DNA from: an uncultured Cellvibrio sp.
Lineage (GTDB): Bacteria > Pseudomonadota > Gammaproteobacteria > Pseudomonadales > Cellvibrionaceae
DNA length: 9,185 nucleotides
Assembly: GCA_946482345.1 (NCBI GenBank)
Contig: CAMLRJ010000099.1
Location: 1-9,185, forward strand
Direction of reading: 5' to 3'
Numbering within the stretch: the stretch's first letter is position 1; the number at the start of each line of letters is the position of its first letter. The notes below the pieces were generated by a model. That model ran no database searches and was not told the origin of the DNA. It worked only from the letters and a program-made list of their open reading frames with translations. Below, piece after piece: positions 6,397 through 9,185 of this stretch. Position numbers and translations under genes: made by a program.

Positions 6397-7800
6397 CTAA
6401 TCACCAATTGATGAACTTGACGAAGAACTGGACGCACCGATAATCACTGATTGAACACTTGTGTGTGTGAACAAACTGGGCCCCTGAACATTTAACTTAA
6501 TCGCATAGGTGCCGGGAGTTGTATAAGTATGCGATGCAATAAGCCCTGTAGCCGTGGTTCCGTCACCGAAATCCCAGTTGAAGCGAATGTCGTAGCGTGA
6601 ATTACTGCCATCAACCCACACACTATTACCTTCAATTTTATAAACAAACAAGGCAGTGGGCATAAGATCATAAATCGCATTACAAATTCCGCCTATAGCT
6701 GTTTGGCGTGTATCCTTTAATTCACCGTCACTCACTGTCAATGTCACCAATCGCGATTTATTGTTTGTTTCACCAACTGCACAATCATAAACACTGGCTA
6801 ATGCATCACCTGCAAATGAACCATCACCAAAATCCCATTCATAAGTTAAAGGAATATTTTCAAAATCAAACGATGATGTACCCCATGCACGAATCGCTCT
6901 GTATTCACGCGCACCGGTTAAGCGTGCAATCGGAGCTTTGTTTCCATCAACAGCCTGCACTGAAATTGATTGGGTTTTGGTGGTTGTGAGTTGCCCGTCT
7001 GTCACACTCAAAACAACTGAATAATCACCCGCTTCTTTATAGGTATGCCATACCTTTGGATACTTGATAGTCTGCCCGTCACCAAAATCAATGGTATGAG
7101 TCAATGTATTGCCATCCGCATCTGTTGATGCACTCGAATCAAGATAAACAGTTAAACCGTAATTCGTTACTGTTAACTCGGCAACAGGCGCAGAAGTATT
7201 GGGCCCTGAAGAAACAGAACTGGAACTTAAAAGACCTGCACTGGAAGATCTGGAAGAACTTGAGGATGTCGGCACGCTGGCAGGACTACGATAACTACTG
7301 GTTGAAGATGACGATCTGCTTGAAGATGAACTATTTCGGAAACTGCTCGATGAGGTTCGATGCGAAGACATCCTGCTCGATAATGAGCTGGTTCGTGAAC
7401 TCACCCGACTTGAAGAGCTCTGACCACAAATAGCTCCGTTCACAACAGGTTTACTTGCCGGACTATTAGCAACACCTTTTTTGCCCATAACACCAAACTC
7501 CACAGACTGACCGACATTAATTCGGCTATTCCATGCCATGTTGGTTGCGGAATAAGGATTGTTACCACTGAAATTGGCATTCCAACCACCTGTTCGACTC
7601 GATCCATCCGTATAGGTCCAATTAACTGACCAACCATTAATACTGCTTTTGGTGTCGTTAGTAATGCGCACTAACGCAACAAAACCGGTACTCCATTCGT
7701 TTTGAATTATGTATTCACAACGCGCCGCGTAAGTGTTTGCAGATTGCAAAAGCAACAGGCCAACAAGGGTTGTTAATACCATATTGGTAGAAATTTTCAT
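6397..7800 (-). CDS. Secreted CBM2 - Arg/Ser linker - three PKD-like domains, no enzyme module
   Basis: The chosen start is 7800: GGAGGAAGC lies directly before it and the protein begins with a clear signal peptide (MKISTNMVLTTLVGLLLLQS, then ANTYAA, cleaved near residue 26). An upstream in-frame ATG at 7875 would add 25 residues before the signal and has no ribosome site. CBM2 spans 27-126, with terminal Cys28 and Cys125 and Trp36, 57, 61, 73 and 90 supporting a cellulose-binding type. A Ser/Arg linker covers 127-199. PKD-like domains follow at about 204-283 (DFGDGQ, WHTYKEAGDY), 287-375 (WDFGDGS, Cys340 and Cys373 perhaps bonded) and 380-455 (WDFGDGT, HTYTTPGTY). The protein ends with eight Ser and IGD. 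Of 467 residues none form a known catalytic domain. It probably binds polysaccharide as an accessory or adhesion protein; the PKD role is inferred. Confidence 0.88.
   Translation of the reverse strand: MKISTNMVLTTLVGLLLLQSANTYAARCEYIIQNEWSTGFVALVRITNDTKSSINGWSVNWTYTDGSSRTGGWNANFSGNNPYSATNMAWNSRINVGQSVEFGVMGKKGVANSPASKPVVNGAICGQSSSSRVSSRTSSLSSRMSSHRTSSSSFRNSSSSSRSSSSTSSYRSPASVPTSSSSSRSSSAGLLSSSSVSSGPNTSAPVAELTVTNYGLTVYLDSSASTDADGNTLTHTIDFGDGQTIKYPKVWHTYKEAGDYSVVLSVTDGQLTTTKTQSISVQAVDGNKAPIARLTGAREYRAIRAWGTSSFDFENIPLTYEWDFGDGSFAGDALASVYDCAVGETNNKSRLVTLTVSDGELKDTRQTAIGGICNAIYDLMPTALFVYKIEGNSVWVDGSNSRYDIRFNWDFGDGTTATGLIASHTYTTPGTYAIKLNVQGPSLFTHTSVQSVIIGASSSSSSSSIGD
7204..7422 (-). repeat. Arg/Ser-rich linker coding region
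   Basis: Codons 127-199 are mostly Ser interrupted at near-regular intervals by Arg (132, 136, 143, 148, 155, 162, 171, 184) plus His147, with no acidic residue. This makes a strongly basic linker, unlike the nearly uncharged linker of the mannanase. Confidence 0.85.
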
Positions 7801-7801
7801 G

Positions 7802-7810
7802 CTTCCTCCG
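7802..7810 (-). promoter_or_regulatory. Strong ribosome binding site deciding the CBM2/PKD start
   Basis: The minus strand reads CCCGGAGGAAGC and then ATG (7800). The GGAGGA core sits close to this ATG, and no such site precedes the upstream in-frame ATG at 7875. Confidence 0.85.
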
Positions 7811-7822
7811 GGAATAAAAATG

Positions 7823-7871
7823 AGTTGCGTAATGTCCTCTCCGGCAACTGCATTCAATACCGGTTGAATGC
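7823..7871 (-). promoter_or_regulatory. Two abutting inverted repeats in the CBM2/PKD leader
   Basis: On the minus strand GCATTCAA-CCGGTA-TTGAATGC (7871 to 7850) is a perfect 8-bp repeat with a 6-base loop. It is followed without a gap by AGTTGC (7849-7844), 15 bases, and GCAACT (7828-7823). The last arm ends 11 bases before the ribosome site. They could be RNA hairpins in the 5' leader or, for the first, a regulator site. The 15-base loop contains GGAGAGG, itself Shine-Dalgarno-like. Confidence 0.45.
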
Positions 7872-8060
7872 ACAATACTTTCAGATGTGTGAAGAACTTT
7901 AAATGGGAAAGCTTCGCTTTTTATAAAAAAAGTGGCACCGAAATTTCACAATGGTAAAAAAATCCATGATGCCACTCAACTCGTTGAATAGTGCGCACAT
8001 CAGCTGCACAAAATTTTACGTCATAACATAACTGTAAAATCCAGCACATAATTTTTACAC
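7872..8060 (-). promoter_or_regulatory. Promoter region of the CBM2/PKD gene; no gene seen
   Basis: This non-coding stretch between the leader repeats and the rpoS terminator has an imperfect dyad GTGGCA (7932-7937)/TGCCAC (7970-7975), with inner ATGG/CCAT. Possible -10 boxes on the minus strand are TATAAA (7920-7925), lacking a good -35, and TACCAT 17 bases after TTGAGT. Neither is strong, so the start of transcription is uncertain; a regulated promoter or other sigma factor is possible. Confidence 0.35.
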
Positions 8061-8096
8061 AAACAAAAACGGCGCTCGAAGGCGCCGTTTTTGTTT
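8061..8096 (-). terminator. Intrinsic terminator of rpoS
   Basis: A perfect 15-bp inverted repeat (8061-8075 and 8082-8096; loop of six bases) has a CGGCGC/GCGCCG core and flanking A and T runs. It starts 15 bases past the rpoS stop on the minus strand. The symmetrical A/T runs would allow function in both directions, but no plus-strand gene ends here. Confidence 0.92.
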
Positions 8097-8111
8097 AATA
8101 CATCAAATCAA

Positions 8112-9104
8112 CTAACCAAACAAAGATTCACTATCCAAACCTTGTTTTTCCATAATGTCACGCAGACGCTTTAATGCTTCCACTTGAATTTGAAGGACGC
8201 GCTCACGAGTCAAACCAATTTCGTGCCCCACCTCTTCAAGTGTACTCACATCATAACCACGCAGACCAAAACGACGGGCAAGCACTTCACGTTGTTTGTC
8301 GGTGAGTTCATCCAACCAAGCATCAAGGTTCATGCTCAAGTCGCTGTCTTGCAAGAGTGTTGCAGGATCTGACACACGAGTATCCGCAATAGTGTCCACA
8401 ACAGCACGATCAGACGAGGCAGCGATAGGTGCATCAATTGAAGTCACACGCTCATTCAAACTCAGCATGTGTTCAACATCAGCAACAGGTTTTTCAAGTA
8501 ATTTTGCAATTTCTTCCGGAGATGGTTCGTGATCCAGTTTTTGTGACAATTCACGAGCGGCACGAAGATAAACATTCAATTCTTTTACAACATGAATCGG
8601 CAAGCGAATGGTACGAGTTTGATTCATGATGGCGCGTTCAATCGTTTGACGAATCCACCAGGTAGCGTAAGTAGAAAAGCGGAAGCCTCTTTCCGGATCA
8701 AATTTTTCTACAGCGCGAATCAAACCCAAATTGCCTTCTTCAATTAAATCCAACAAGGCTAATCCACGATTCACATAACGACGGGAAATTTTTACAACAA
8801 GGCGCAGGTTGCTCTCGATCATGCGTTTGCGCGCAGCACCATCACCTTTGAGTGCTTTACGCGCAAAGAAAACTTCTTCTTCTGCACTTAATAAAGGCGA
8901 GAATCCAATTTCATTTAAGTAAATTTGTGTAGCATCAAGATTTTTATTAAATCTGTCTTCGGGAATTCGTTCAGTAATTGATTCAGCCACTAACTTGGTT
9001 GCGTCAGCTTCTTCAGCCAGCACCAGATCCGCCTCTTCCAACTCTATGTCTGCTACAAATATGTCATCAGTATCAAATGCTGATTCCCTGGTTTGTAAAG
9101 TCAT
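8112..9104 (-). CDS. rpoS: RNA polymerase sigma factor RpoS (sigma-S/sigma-38)
   Basis: This 330-residue group 2 sigma factor directs RNA polymerase to stationary-phase and general-stress genes. Region 1.2 is [17 protein letters not shown] (56-72); region 2 is near-identical to other RpoS ([55 protein letters not shown]); region 3 has [14 protein letters not shown] (164-177); region 4 has [12 protein letters not shown] (270-281) and the helix-turn-helix [21 protein letters not shown] (287-307, quoted by parts). The start at 9104 follows AAGGGG eight bases upstream. The acidic N-terminus (residues 11-35) is variable in the family. Odd point: Leu304 (codon CTT, 8193-8195) stands where the motif TRERxRQI has Arg. 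Otherwise the gene is full length and looks intact. In many gammaproteobacteria nlpD lies upstream and holds the main rpoS promoter, which would be outside this window. Confidence 0.97.
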   Translation of the reverse strand: MTLQTRESAFDTDDIFVADIELEEADLVLAEEADATKLVAESITERIPEDRFNKNLDATQIYLNEIGFSPLLSAEEEVFFARKALKGDGAARKRMIESNLRLVVKISRRYVNRGLALLDLIEEGNLGLIRAVEKFDPERGFRFSTYATWWIRQTIERAIMNQTRTIRLPIHVVKELNVYLRAARELSQKLDHEPSPEEIAKLLEKPVADVEHMLSLNERVTSIDAPIAASSDRAVVDTIADTRVSDPATLLQDSDLSMNLDAWLDELTDKQREVLARRFGLRGYDVSTLEEVGHEIGLTRERVLQIQVEALKRLRDIMEKQGLDSESLFG

Positions 9105-9185
9105 CTTTTCAGCCCCTTAATGTCAGTGTGTTTTAACCAGTTGGCTTTTTTAAGTCATCCAGCTTTTTTATCTAACAGTACCTGC
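9105..9185 (-). other. Upstream of rpoS: ribosome site only, no assignable gene
   Basis: TTAAGGGGCTGAAAAG precedes the rpoS ATG. Further upstream all three minus-strand frames meet stops within 30 bases of the window edge, so at most a few terminal codons of an upstream gene (nlpD would be expected from synteny) are present. I cannot identify it. No clear promoter is visible. Confidence 0.5.

Noticed and set aside
7104..7433. Plus-strand open frame opposite the linker and first PKD domain
   Set aside because: Composition reflects the complement of Ser codons and PKD coding sequence; no family resemblance or ribosome site.
7801..7875. Longer start for the CBM2/PKD protein (ATG at 7875)
   Set aside because: It would put 25 residues before an ordinary signal peptide and lacks a ribosome site, whereas GGAGGAAGC precedes ATG 7800.
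7908..7924. Small hairpin AAAGC-TTC-GCTTT followed by T bases as a plus-strand terminator
   Set aside because: The stem is only five A/T-rich pairs and no plus-strand transcript is expected to end there; it more likely overlaps a -10 box of the minus-strand gene.
9150..9185. 3' end of nlpD at the right edge
   Set aside because: Expected by synteny, but too few codons are present to support it; frames close within about 30 bases.

Overview
The window looks like chromosome from a Cellvibrio-type gammaproteobacterium. The grounds are the long poly-serine linkers joining modules of secreted carbohydrate-active proteins, a CBM2 and CBM10-like modules beside a GH26 mannanase, and typical gammaproteobacterial prfB and rpoS. 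The base composition appears moderately AT-leaning (not counted). The genus is inferred from style of architecture, not from a database match.

Left part (1-4567, all minus strand): a tightly packed gene string that reads prfB > speD > SPFH/YdjI-like protein > zinc-ribbon/DUF4178 membrane protein > a small membrane peptide running off the left edge. prfB carries the classical +1 programmed frameshift, so the full RF2 is 364 codons starting at 4567. Its UAG stop lies inside the Shine-Dalgarno of speD. The downstream genes have short gaps, good ribosome sites and finally a TAATG stop/start overlap, so one operon is likely. A good sigma-70-like promoter (4612-4640) precedes prfB. The combination of a spermidine-pathway enzyme with SPFH, SHOCT, zinc-ribbon and DUF4178 domains resembles membrane-stress/polyamine gene neighbourhoods seen in other bacteria, whose biochemical job is not established.

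Middle part (4568-8111): a divergent intergenic region, then a plus-strand surface lipoprotein GH26 beta-mannanase with a poly-Ser linker and a duplicated CBM10-like region. Facing it is a minus-strand secreted protein made of CBM2, an Arg/Ser-rich linker and three PKD-like domains, with no recognisable catalytic module. A bidirectional terminator separates these two convergent genes. The 5' region of the CBM2/PKD gene (7801-8060) holds several inverted repeats, two of which abut directly before the ribosome site.

Right part (8061-9185): rpoS (sigma-S) on the minus strand with its own terminator. Its stem core is nearly the same as that of the mannanase terminator. The rpoS helix-turn-helix carries Leu at a position that is Arg in the usual TRERxRQI motif and contacts the -35 element in sigma-70.

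Most notable points for follow-up: the R-to-L change in the RpoS recognition helix; the linkage of a +1-frameshift prfB to a spermidine biosynthesis gene; the polyamine/SPFH/DUF4178 cluster; and the non-catalytic CBM2-PKD protein with a basic linker and structured leader.
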